This document shows, in pieces, positions 14,725-22,614 of a stretch of 64,000 nt of DNA; position 1 is the stretch's first letter; each line of letters opens with the position of its first letter. Source of the DNA: Acidiferrum sp963764675 (GTDB taxonomy: Bacteria > Acidobacteriota > Terriglobia > Acidiferrales > UBA7541); assembly GCA_963764675.1 (NCBI GenBank), contig CAVXTQ010000007.1, positions 620,001 through 684,000 on the forward strand. The letters run 5' to 3'. The position numbers and the translations under genes were made by a program. The notes under the pieces were generated by a model. The model searched no databases and had not been told where the DNA came from. It saw nothing but the letters and a program-made list of their open reading frames with translations.

Positions 14725-15885
14725 TCAGATGGTCGACGCAACACTGGCTTGCAGTTTACTCGCAGGAGTTTCGAAGCCTAGGGTTTTTCTGGGGCGTTGA
14801 TTCAGGCGCAGCGCGACCTGGTCGAGCTGCACTTGCGAATGGACAGACAGGTCAGTGCCTCGCGGGAAGTATTGCCGCAACAGGAGATTCGTGTTTTCGT
14901 TGGTGCCGCGTTGCCAGGGACTTTGCGGATCACAGAAGTAGACCTTCACATCCGTGGCTACCGTGAAGTCTTTGTGCTTGGCCATCTCTAGTCCGCGATC
15001 CCAGGTCAGCGAGCGTCGCAGGGTAGCGGGCAGTTTGCGAACATGTTGACTCCATGCGGCAACGACCACTTCCGTGTTTTTGCTGGGCACCTTGATCAGC
15101 ATGGCGAAGCGCGAATGGCGCTCCACCAGAGTCGCAATGTAGGTGTTCTTGGCCCCGGCCAGCAGATCCCCTTCCCAGTGGCCGGGAACCGCTCGGTCTT
15201 CCACATCCGCAGGTCTTTCGCGGATGGAGATGGCATCGACGATCTGTCCTCGTGACTGTCCGCTAGCACTGGCATGGCGCGAGCGGCGCATGCGCCGCTT
15301 CGACCGCAGCTGGTCCAGCAGCTCTTTTTTCAGCACTCCACGGGCCTGAATGAACAGGCTACGGTAGATGGTTTCGTGGGACACGCGCAGGCCCTCGTCA
15401 TCGGGATACTGGGTCTCCAGCCATCCGGAAATCTGCTCGGGCGACCAGTCCAGAATCAGTTTACTCGCAACGATGTCCCGCAACTTGCGGTTGAGGGCCA
15501 GCAGACACCTCTTCGGTCGCAAGGCCGAGTCCCAGGCATGGTCATCCGCATCATGGGTGCGATAGGCCGGACGGCCACCGTGGCGAGAAATCTCCCGGCT
15601 CACTGTGGAGGCCGCTCGATCCAGTCGTCGGGCAATCTCACGAAGCGGTGAATCGGAAGCGATTCCTCGTGAGATGTCCTCTCGCTCCGCTAGCGTGAGC
15701 GCCAGCCGCGAACGGCGACGAGCGGCGGGAGGGATGCCGCCGCGAGGCAACAACACCGAGCGAATGCAGCTATGTGGCTTGTCAAAGGCGCGCCCAATCT
15801 CATGCAGCGACTGTCCCGCCTTCCACCGGTTCCAAACGTCACGCTTCTCGATCGCAGAAAACCCAAATCGTTGTCCTGGCCTCAT
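14725..15885 (-). CDS. IS30-family transposase
   Basis: This 386-residue DDE transposase has two helix-turn-helix regions in the first 100 residues (EIGRAFDKPHSCIRSVL; REIARRLDRAASTVSREI). The catalytic residues are D in GHWEGDLLAG, D in LTWDRGLEMA, and E in WQRGTNENTN, with the family's NLLLRQYFPRGTDLS ending. It appears full length and possibly active. Its TGA stop lies a few bases outside the left inverted repeat, so the flank may supply it. Confidence 0.95.
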   Translation of the reverse strand: MRPGQRFGFSAIEKRDVWNRWKAGQSLHEIGRAFDKPHSCIRSVLLPRGGIPPAARRRSRLALTLAEREDISRGIASDSPLREIARRLDRAASTVSREISRHGGRPAYRTHDADDHAWDSALRPKRCLLALNRKLRDIVASKLILDWSPEQISGWLETQYPDDEGLRVSHETIYRSLFIQARGVLKKELLDQLRSKRRMRRSRHASASGQSRGQIVDAISIRERPADVEDRAVPGHWEGDLLAGAKNTYIATLVERHSRFAMLIKVPSKNTEVVVAAWSQHVRKLPATLRRSLTWDRGLEMAKHKDFTVATDVKVYFCDPQSPWQRGTNENTNLLLRQYFPRGTDLSVHSQVQLDQVALRLNQRPRKTLGFETPASKLQASVASTI

Positions 15886-15937
15886 GCCAACACCACCTTT
15901 ACACAGCAGACTTACATCAGATGGTGTTGCATCGACC
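14731..15937 (-). mobile_element. IS30-family insertion sequence
   Basis: Terminal inverted repeats are visible: GGTCGACGCAACAC at 14731-14744 and the complement of GGTCGATGCAACAC at 15924-15937, with weaker similarity extending inward. The length of about 1.2 kb suits the family. No target duplication was certain. The right end abuts a DUF433-like fragment that lacks a start codon. Confidence 0.8.
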
Positions 15938-15938
15938 T

Positions 15939-16247
15939 GTCGAATGCACCGCGTTAATCAGGCGCTTTGAAGAAAAATTAGCGGAACAACCAAGGTCCAT
16001 ATGGACGTTTCTTTACTGGTTCTCGCGCCTCAGCCTCTATGCGTGCGTTCTCCGCAGCCATGGCTGCTTCACCCTCAAAGACCCCGAGTTACCTCCCGTC
16101 TGGCCCCGAGTTACCCAAGCTTTCTTCGACTATCTCGAAGGCGGAGAGACACCCGTAGACTTTCTCGGGGGGTTTCCCTCTGTCTCGCGTGAAGCTGTTG
16201 TCGCCGCTCTCGAGGAAGCAAAGCATCTTCTACTCGCGCGTTGCTAA
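15939..16247 (+). pseudogene. DUF433-domain protein fragment, 5-prime end missing
   Basis: The frame is open from the IS30 edge to a stop after residue LLLARC but contains no ATG, GTG or TTG suitable as a start. The C-terminal part (FFDYLEGGETPVDFLGGFP, then SREAVVAALEEAKHLL) is the DUF433 helix-turn-helix-like antitoxin fold, usually paired with a DUF5615 PIN-like toxin. No such partner is seen downstream. It was most likely truncated by IS30 insertion. Confidence 0.6.
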
Positions 16248-16288
16248 AACCAGGGCTAAAGTCCCTTTTCGTCATGGCGCTCGTTTCA

Positions 16289-16337
16289 GCGGGCCTTGAA
16301 GGCCCGCTTCCCCGGACTGGAAGTCCGGGGCTTCCAC
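16289..16337 (+). repeat. REP/BIME-like double hairpin upstream of RAYT
   Basis: GCGGGCC-TTGAA-GGCCCGC is followed by CCCCGGACT/AGTCCGGGG and the shared tail GGGGCTTCCAC. The stem sequences differ from the downstream copy but show compensating changes, so structure rather than sequence is conserved. Two partial tails (about 16343-16375) follow. Confidence 0.8.
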
Positions 16338-16394
16338 CTTGCCCCGGGGCTTCCACCCTGCCGCGGGGCTTCGATGAGAGTGCGCATTTTTCTC

Positions 16395-16423
16395 TTGACT
16401 CATGATAACGTCGCGGTTATATG
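16395..16423 (+). promoter_or_regulatory. Promoter of the RAYT gene
   Basis: TTGACT, 17 bases, then TATATG, in an AT-rich patch ending 16 bases before the start codon. It would give a very short leader. This suggests an expressed rather than decaying transposase. Confidence 0.5.
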
Positions 16424-16439
16424 TATTCTATAGTTACTA

Positions 16440-16937
16440 ATGCACCCTGCCCCACAATCTGTGCGAACCTTCTTCGTCACCTCCGTAACCTGGGGCCGCC
16501 GCGCAGTCCTGCAATCCGAGCGCATGGCCGCTTTATTGATGGATTGCTTAACGGATAACCGACAAAAGGGCCGCTTCCAACTCCACGAATTCGTCGTCAT
16601 GCCGAATCATTTTCACTTGCTTGTCACGCCGGCGGAGCAAATCCCATTGGAAAAGGCCCTGCAGTTCATCAAAGGCGGCTTCTCCTATCGGGCGAAAAAG
16701 GAGCTGCAATTCAACGCTGAGATCTGGCAGCCGGGTTTTACGAGTCATCGCATTCGCGACTGGCGCGATTACGAGGAGCATCGCTCCTACATTCACCGAA
16801 ATCCCGTTGAGGAGAAACTGGCCGAGCGCCCGGAATTGTTTGCGTATTCCTCCGCCGGCCCGCGAATCGAGCTCGACCCGCCGCCCCCATGGCTGAAGCC
16901 AGAGTCGCAGGCCATTGCGCTACGCCGCGGCGCTTGA
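16440..16937 (+). CDS. REP-associated tyrosine transposase (RAYT, Y1 HUH family)
   Basis: This 165-residue single-domain HUH enzyme has the HxH metal motif as MPNHFHLLV (H57 and H59) and the catalytic tyrosine in the HRSYIHRNPV helix near residue 118. RAYTs cut and join single-stranded REP/BIME hairpins and are thought to mobilise them. Double hairpins flank the gene on both sides, and the downstream one overlaps its last codons, the expected layout for a RAYT unit. All key residues are intact. Confidence 0.92.
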   Translation: MHPAPQSVRTFFVTSVTWGRRAVLQSERMAALLMDCLTDNRQKGRFQLHEFVVMPNHFHLLVTPAEQIPLEKALQFIKGGFSYRAKKELQFNAEIWQPGFTSHRIRDWRDYEEHRSYIHRNPVEEKLAERPELFAYSSAGPRIELDPPPPWLKPESQAIALRRGA

Positions 16938-16976
16938 AAGCGCCGCTCCCCTGACTCAAAGTCAGGGGCTTCCACC
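16928..16976 (+). repeat. REP/BIME-like double hairpin at the 3-prime end of RAYT
   Basis: GCGGCGCTT/AAGCGCCGC then CCCCTGACT/AGTCAGGGG with the GGGGCTTCCAC tail. It overlaps the RAYT stop region. One base in the second loop differs from the solo copy at 13169-13216. Confidence 0.85.
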
Positions 16977-17264
16977 GCACCCTGTGACACCAGCACCCGG
17001 GTCACGCTAAAACGGCAGCACCTACAGCCGTGGGTTTCGACCCGAGCGAAGCGGAGAAAGTCCGTTTTCCCTGCTAATGCGAGCTCTGATCACGGCGGGA
17101 CCGCTTTGGCCCAGCGCGGTGGGAGTCGGACCGAAAGGCGAACCATTCGATTTTGCGTCAGCGAACAGGGCGTCCACATGCCCTGGGGGATTGCCACAGA
17201 AGAGCGTGCAATAGGCCGGTGGTTGCTTTGGCGCGCGTGATCTGATTACGATGGCTGCACTTTT
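16977..17264. other. Intergenic region upstream of the cytochrome gene
   Basis: It contains a short inverted repeat (GTGACC / GGGTCAC near 16984-17008) but nothing recognisable as a gene or a strong promoter. Confidence 0.3.
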
Positions 17265-18917
17265 ATGGGACCACGAACCGGGTTCAAGAAAGGACGTCTG
17301 CTCGCTGTCATAGGCCTGGTGATCGTGTGTGCCCTTCCCGCGTTCTCTGGGCCGCCTTGTGCTCGGTGTCACCCAAGTGAAGTGAAAGGTTTCCTGGCGA
17401 CGCCGATGGCCAATTCTCTGGGACCGCCTGGACGTGGACCGTCCGGCACGTTCTACCACAGCGTTTCCGGCACTCGCTTCAGCGTTCGTTCATCGCCAGG
17501 TCACATGACCCAGCGGATGGAGCGTGGGAGTCTCACTTCGGAGTACTCCATTGCCTATTCGGTCGGCTCCGGGGCGCATGCCATCTCTTATCTCATCGAC
17601 GTCGGCAACCACCTGTTTGAGTCGCCGGCGAGCTACTACGCGCGGTTCGGATGGGGCATATCCCCCTCGTATGAGAACTTGAAGGCCCCGGATTTCTACC
17701 GGGCGGTCCGGCCGCAGTGCCTTTTTTGTCATGTCGGCGAGGCACTTGCAATACCCGGCACATTAAACGCGTACCGCAACCCCGCGTTTGCAGCGGAAGG
17801 GATCACCTGTGAGCGATGCCACGGGCCAACGGCGGAGCACCTCCGCAACCCCGTGCCAGGATCGATCATCAATCCTGCAAGGCTCGCGCCGCGCGCCCGC
17901 GACAGCGTTTGCGAGCAGTGCCACTTGGGCGGGGAAGTGCCCGTTCCGAATCCTGGCAAAGAGCTGACCGACTTTCATGCTGGTGAGAATCTCGAAGACG
18001 TCTTCACGGTTTACGTTTATCAGTCGTCGCGAGTCCCTACGCAGCCGAACGCTCTCACGATCATCAGCCAGTCGCAGCAACTCGCGTTGAGTCAATGTGC
18101 GCGGAGCAGCGGGGAAAAGCTCTGGTGCGGCACCTGCCACGATCCGCATGCGCTCCCGAAGGACCCGGTCGCCTATTTTCGCGCCCGCTGCCTGAACTGC
18201 CACGTCGAGGCGCTTTTGACATCGCATCCCAAGCCCAACCAGAACTGCCTCGGCTGCCACATGCCGCGCCTGCCAGCAGGACAGGGCGGACACACCATCT
18301 TCACCGACCATCGCATCGCCATTTATACGCCGCAAGAACTGGCCAGACTGCGTGCCGCGCCCTCGGTGAACGGCAGCACGCCGGCAAGCAGTGAAGATGA
18401 GCTGGTACCGTGGCACGATCCCCCGCCCCAGTTCGCGGAACGCAACTTGGGCCTTGCCTATGCTCGGATCGGCAGCCAATTGGAGTGGCTTCCGTTCACT
18501 CGCCGTGGCTACCAACTGTTGGTTTCTGCATGGAATGATTTTCCGAACGATCCGGTTTTGTTGAGGGCGATGGGGCAGATTATAAGTGGGACAAAGCAAG
18601 AGGCAGACGCGGAGGCGCTCTTCGACAAAGCGCTTGCCGTCGAACCCAACTCAACTTTGCTTTATTATGACAAGGCTCTTGCCGCGGAACAGGCCGGGGA
18701 TGGTAACAACGCGATCAACTATTTTGAGAAGACATTGCAGCTCGACCCTTGGCTCGTAGATCCTTACCAGCATCTCGCGCGACTTTACGCCGCCAATGCC
18801 CAATTAGAGCTCGCGAAGCAAACTTACGTACGCTTTCTTAAGGTTTTCCCCGAGAGTATCGAAGCCAAACGAGGCGTATTTCGCAGCTCCGGCCACTCAA
18901 CGCCCAATAAAAAGTAA
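17265..18917 (+). CDS. Secreted multiheme cytochrome c with C-terminal TPR
   Basis: This 550-residue protein has an N-terminal signal/anchor helix (residues 11-28). Seven CxxCH heme sites follow: CARCH (32), CLFCH (152), CERCH (182), CEQCH (216), CGTCH (288), CLNCH (309) and CLGCH (328). After a linker, residues about 430-540 form three TPR units (AEALFDKALAVEPNSTLLYYDKAL; AINYFEKTLQLDP). The heme part resembles cytochrome c554-like proteins. It probably carries electrons in the periplasm, with the TPR docking a partner. The redox partner and substrate are unknown. Confidence 0.9.
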   Translation: MGPRTGFKKGRLLAVIGLVIVCALPAFSGPPCARCHPSEVKGFLATPMANSLGPPGRGPSGTFYHSVSGTRFSVRSSPGHMTQRMERGSLTSEYSIAYSVGSGAHAISYLIDVGNHLFESPASYYARFGWGISPSYENLKAPDFYRAVRPQCLFCHVGEALAIPGTLNAYRNPAFAAEGITCERCHGPTAEHLRNPVPGSIINPARLAPRARDSVCEQCHLGGEVPVPNPGKELTDFHAGENLEDVFTVYVYQSSRVPTQPNALTIISQSQQLALSQCARSSGEKLWCGTCHDPHALPKDPVAYFRARCLNCHVEALLTSHPKPNQNCLGCHMPRLPAGQGGHTIFTDHRIAIYTPQELARLRAAPSVNGSTPASSEDELVPWHDPPPQFAERNLGLAYARIGSQLEWLPFTRRGYQLLVSAWNDFPNDPVLLRAMGQIISGTKQEADAEALFDKALAVEPNSTLLYYDKALAAEQAGDGNNAINYFEKTLQLDPWLVDPYQHLARLYAANAQLELAKQTYVRFLKVFPESIEAKRGVFRSSGHSTPNKK

Positions 18918-18976
18918 CCTTGGTTTCGTTGAGGTCGAAGAAGTCCTTGGTGAAAGGCATTCCTCATCGAGGATAG

Positions 18977-19165
18977 AGACTGGCACAGTCCTTCGGTTAT
19001 TCCAGGTTCATCATCACGTTGGCGGAAATCGGCAGTTTGTACATACTGCTTGCTGCTGGAACGAACGTCTCGCCGCACAACCTGCAAATCGTAAATTACA
19101 AAGCATGGATGCGAACTGTGCTCGTACTCTGGTGGATCGCACTGGCGTTGGGAATTGCAACCTAG
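18977..19165 (+). pseudogene. C-terminal remnant of a membrane protein
   Basis: Between in-frame stops, about 60 codons encode a convincing membrane-protein tail: FIITLAEIGSLYILLAAGTN, then a loop, then AWMRTVLVLWWIALALGIAT before TAG. There is no start and no N-terminal part. It is a decayed leftover lying between the cytochrome and the IS110-type element. Confidence 0.5.
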
Positions 19166-19740
19166 ATTCGGTGGCATGTCCCACTCTAAGTTCTCGGCCG
19201 TTACTGTAACGGACACGTTCGTACCGAAGCCCACTGCTCCGGTAACGGCGCTCACCAGGAGGGGCGCCGGGAGCGCACATGCACCGGCACTAAGTCCCGA
19301 TTAGTTCTATAAAGGTAGAAGTCAAGAAAAAACACATCTCCATCGGCCGGAATTCTTCTTGCTTCTCAGCCCACTTGATCGAGCGAGATCTGTTCTGCTC
19401 TTCCGTACCATGTACTCGGTTGCGGGGCGCTCTTGCCCAGCGGTTTGGGTTTTCTCTACCAGCGGTTTTCATGGCTTCTTGGCGACGAAGCCTGTCAGTT
19501 CCGAAACCAGCAAAGCAGAACGGCGGTCAAATTTGGCGACCATAGTTCTATCGGGGACTCGTGGCCCATAGCTTTTTCTGGTTGTCCGAGAGGGCCTAGG
19601 GTCGTGCTGAGACTAGGTGCCCGAAGCACGCAGCGCCTAACTAATCGGCTGAGACTCGCTCTCGAACCAGAGTGCCTCGAGAACTCCACGGCCACCGCCA
19701 GAGAAATCCCCAGAGATGGAGCGGACTCGGTCAGAGACAC
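19166..19740. other. Gene-free region flanking the IS110-type transposase
   Basis: No supported coding sequence is seen. The part nearest the transposase (about 19550-19740) is GC-rich and self-complementary and could be the non-coding end of the element. Ends could not be fixed, because members of this family lack long inverted repeats. Confidence 0.35.
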
Positions 19741-20808
19741 TCAAGCTGCTTGTGGTTTCAGATGTTGGGCGTCGAAGCACGCTCCTCTCTTCCACACGAT
19801 CAACACGATGGTGGCAATCTTCCTGGCCAAGGTTAGACGCGCCATCTCCGGCCGAATGCCCTTAGTCAGCAAAGCGGTGTAGAACTCTTGAAACGGACCG
19901 GGTTTGCTCGAGGCCACGATCGCCGCGCCCTTAAACAGATTCTTCAGATCGTGATTGCAGTTTCGGTTCAATCCGCGGATGGAGCTCTGTTTCTTCGCTC
20001 GTTCGAGCTGCCCGTCGACACGACGGTGATCGGCGCTGCTTTGTGTCTCGATGCCAAAACCGCTGTAAGTCCATAGCTGCCGCTTGGTGCGGAAACGGTG
20101 CGGGGTCTGCAGAATGCCAAGCAGTACGGCGGACCGGATCGGACCGATCGAAGGAATCTGGCAGAGCCGTTTCCAGGTCTTGTGTTTCTTGCCCTCCGCC
20201 AACAGCTCCCGCCGCACTTCCCGACGTACCGTCCGCAGCGCATCGAGCTGTTGGTAGTAAAACTCTGCCCGTCGGCGAACCCCCGGTTCCGTGATCTTCG
20301 CGAGCCACTCGGCCCGATGCCGAGGGGCATAAACCTGCTTGCCGGTGCAGGGAATGGCCCAACTGCGATAGATGGCCTTCACCCGCGACATGACCCGTCC
20401 GAGATCTTTGGTGATGGTGAGATAACTGCGTACCAGTTCCTTCAGACTTCGCAGCCCGTGTTCACCGTGATAGACGGGGCTGAGATGATTGAGACGCAGC
20501 AGCTCGGCCAACCGGCGGGCGTCGATCTTGTCATTCTGGTTGCCTTCCCTCATGGAGGCATTCTTTCGCGGATCGCACACCAGCAGTTTCGTCACGTGCG
20601 GTTTCAGCAAGTCGTACAACCAAGCGGCCGAGGTTCCTTCTTCGAACGTGACCTGCAAGTCTCCGCGCAGCCCATCGACAAACTGCAGAATCATGCTGGC
20701 TTTTGTCTCGATCACGCACTCCATCACGATCTTTCCCACACCATTCATCACCGCAATCGAAATGCTTTCCTTGTGGACATCCATACCGATATACTTTTTG
20801 CTATCCAT
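19741..20808 (-). CDS. IS110-family transposase (DEDD/Tnp_20)
   Basis: The protein has 355 residues from ATG 20808. The N-terminal RuvC-like DEDD domain begins KYIGMDVHKESISIAVM (first D), with E in TFEEGTSAAWL and D in the NQNDKIDARRLAELL motif. The C-terminal Transposase_20 domain has the CQIPSIGPIRSAVLLG helix-hairpin and the S in the WTYSGFGIET segment. Members recombine with a structured bridge RNA encoded in their non-coding ends. An earlier in-frame ATG at 20841 is less likely. Full length, possibly active. Confidence 0.93.
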   Translation of the reverse strand: MDSKKYIGMDVHKESISIAVMNGVGKIVMECVIETKASMILQFVDGLRGDLQVTFEEGTSAAWLYDLLKPHVTKLLVCDPRKNASMREGNQNDKIDARRLAELLRLNHLSPVYHGEHGLRSLKELVRSYLTITKDLGRVMSRVKAIYRSWAIPCTGKQVYAPRHRAEWLAKITEPGVRRRAEFYYQQLDALRTVRREVRRELLAEGKKHKTWKRLCQIPSIGPIRSAVLLGILQTPHRFRTKRQLWTYSGFGIETQSSADHRRVDGQLERAKKQSSIRGLNRNCNHDLKNLFKGAAIVASSKPGPFQEFYTALLTKGIRPEMARLTLARKIATIVLIVWKRGACFDAQHLKPQAA

Positions 20809-21013
20809 TGAGGGCGTTCCTTTCTGTAGGGATTGAGGCAAGCACCCAAACCCTACTCCAAAAGGGGCGCCCTTTTATATTGCGTCGGATAATCGGAAAC
20901 TGACCCACGGCCGAAGAATTTGGTGTATAGAGAGCGGCTTGGAATTGCGGCATTGGCCACCACCGCCGCCCCGCAAATTGCCGCCGCGCGATGAGCGACG
21001 TAGACTAGAGGTG
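20809..21013. other. Upstream end of the IS110-type element and hisC leader
   Basis: It contains a GTAGGG/CCCTAC pair (about 20825-20855) and an AAAAGGGGC/GCCCTTTT palindrome (about 20871-20887), both candidates for element-end structure, then a short leader to hisC. Confidence 0.35.
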
Positions 21014-22132
21014 ATGACACGCACGATCGAAGAGCTGATCCCGGAATATATTCGCGGCCTACCCGTTTATGTTCCCGGAAGACCCATCGAAGAAGTTGAG
21101 CGGGAACTGAGAATTCACGCCATTAAACTGGCGTCGAATGAAAACTCGCTCGGGCCTTCGCCGAAGGCGATGGAAGCCGCAAAAAGCGCGTTGGCGGAGT
21201 CGCATCGTTATCCGGATGGTGGCACGCACCGCCTGCGAGAAAGATTGGCGAGCATCCATGAGGTCGCGCTGGAGGAAGTGTTCGTCGGGCTGGGGTCGAG
21301 CGAGATCATCGACCTGGCCGCGCGGATTACGCTGACGCCGGGAAGAACCGGAGTGACCTCGGCGGGAAGCTACGCGCCATTTTCGGTAGCCATTCGAGCC
21401 AGCGGCGCGCAGTTGGTCCGCGTGCCGATGCACGACTTCGCTTTTGACTTGCCGGCAATCGCTGCCGCGGTGACGCGTGAAACGCGCATCATCTATCTTG
21501 CCAATCCGAACAATCCGACGGGCACGGCATTCAATGGAGCGGACCTCGAGAGGTTTCTCGAATCCGTGCCCAGCGATGTCCTTGTGGTGCTGGACGAGGC
21601 CTACATTCACTATGCAGAGCGCGCCGACATGCCGCGTTCGGTGGAGCTGTTTCGCCGCCGCGACAATCTGCTGATCCTGCGGACGTTCTCGAAGATTTTC
21701 GGGCTCGCGGGGCTTCGCATCGGCTACGCGATTGGGCGGGCTGGCTTGCTGGCGGCGATGAACAAGCTGCGTACACCGTTTAACACTTCCGGCGTGAGCC
21801 AAGCGGCGGCGCTGGCTGCGCTGGACGATGCCGAGCACGTTGCGCGTTGTCTTGCGGCGAATGCCACGGAGCGTTCGCGGCTGTTTGACGAGCTCTCGAA
21901 GCTCGGACTGCGCGCGGTGCGAAGTCACTCGAACTTTATTTTCATCGATGTTGGTCCGGGCGCATCCGGCTTGTATGACGAGCTGCTGCGAGAAGGGGTG
22001 ATCGTGCGCCCGCTCGCGTGGATGGGATTTCCGTACGCGGTCCGTATTTCGGTGGGCACGCGAGAAGAAAATGACAAGCTGCTCGCGGCGATGAGCCACT
22101 GCCTGCACGCGGTCCAAGAAAAACTCCGATGA
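21014..22132 (+). CDS. hisC: Histidinol-phosphate aminotransferase
   Basis: This 372-residue class I/II PLP aminotransferase begins TIEELIPEYIRGLPVYVPGRP, characteristic of HisC. Substrate and cofactor motifs are present: KLASNENSLGPSP, NPNNPTG, DEAYIHY, and the PLP lysine in RTFSKIFGLAGLRIGY. It converts imidazole-acetol phosphate and glutamate to histidinol phosphate. Some homologues act on aromatic amino acids, and no his operon is adjacent. The ATG at 21014 follows an AGAGGTG ribosome site. Confidence 0.9.
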   Translation: MTRTIEELIPEYIRGLPVYVPGRPIEEVERELRIHAIKLASNENSLGPSPKAMEAAKSALAESHRYPDGGTHRLRERLASIHEVALEEVFVGLGSSEIIDLAARITLTPGRTGVTSAGSYAPFSVAIRASGAQLVRVPMHDFAFDLPAIAAAVTRETRIIYLANPNNPTGTAFNGADLERFLESVPSDVLVVLDEAYIHYAERADMPRSVELFRRRDNLLILRTFSKIFGLAGLRIGYAIGRAGLLAAMNKLRTPFNTSGVSQAAALAALDDAEHVARCLAANATERSRLFDELSKLGLRAVRSHSNFIFIDVGPGASGLYDELLREGVIVRPLAWMGFPYAVRISVGTREENDKLLAAMSHCLHAVQEKLR

Positions 22133-22139
22133 TGCGCCC

Positions 22140-22583
22140 ATGAAAGTGCTGTTGCCCGATGGCGCTGAGCCCGGAGGCGATCCTGTCGCTGAGATTTTAA
22201 AAAGATACAAAACCATCGCCGTGGTCGGGTTGTCGTCGAACCCGATGCGCCCGAGCCATGGCGTTGCCAGCTACCTGCAAGACGTGGGCTATCGAATTAT
22301 TCCGGTCAATCCAAACGAGCGCGAGGTTTTGGGCGAGAAGAGTTACGCGCGCCTGGAGGACGTGCCGGAGAAGGTTGAGATCGTGGACGTCTTCCGCCGA
22401 GCTGAGGATGTGCCTCCGGTGGTGGATGGAGCAATCCGCGCCGGGGTGAAAGTTGTGTGGATGCAGCTCGGTATCATCAACGAGGCAGCCGCAGAAAGGG
22501 CGCGTGTTGCGGGCATCACGGTGGTCATGGACGCTTGCATTTTAATCGAGCACAAGAAGCGGAAACGCGATTTATCTTGGTGA
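22140..22583 (+). CDS. CoA-binding domain protein (YccU-like)
   Basis: This 147-residue Rossmann-type protein reads IAVVGLSSNPMRPSHGVASY (nucleotide loop), IIPVNPNEREVLGEKSY, VEIVDVFRR and VVWMQLGI, the standard signature of the stand-alone CoA-binding family. Function in the cell is unclear. It starts 8 bases after hisC and is probably co-transcribed. Confidence 0.88.
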   Translation: MKVLLPDGAEPGGDPVAEILKRYKTIAVVGLSSNPMRPSHGVASYLQDVGYRIIPVNPNEREVLGEKSYARLEDVPEKVEIVDVFRRAEDVPPVVDGAIRAGVKVVWMQLGIINEAAAERARVAGITVVMDACILIEHKKRKRDLSW

Positions 22584-22614
22584 GTTGTGGTGCCGGGCCA
22601 AGTCCAGCGAGGCG

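Noticed and set aside
21059..22216. Long minus-strand frame opposite hisC
   Set aside because: Basic low-complexity product without motifs, fully overlapping a clear aminotransferase.
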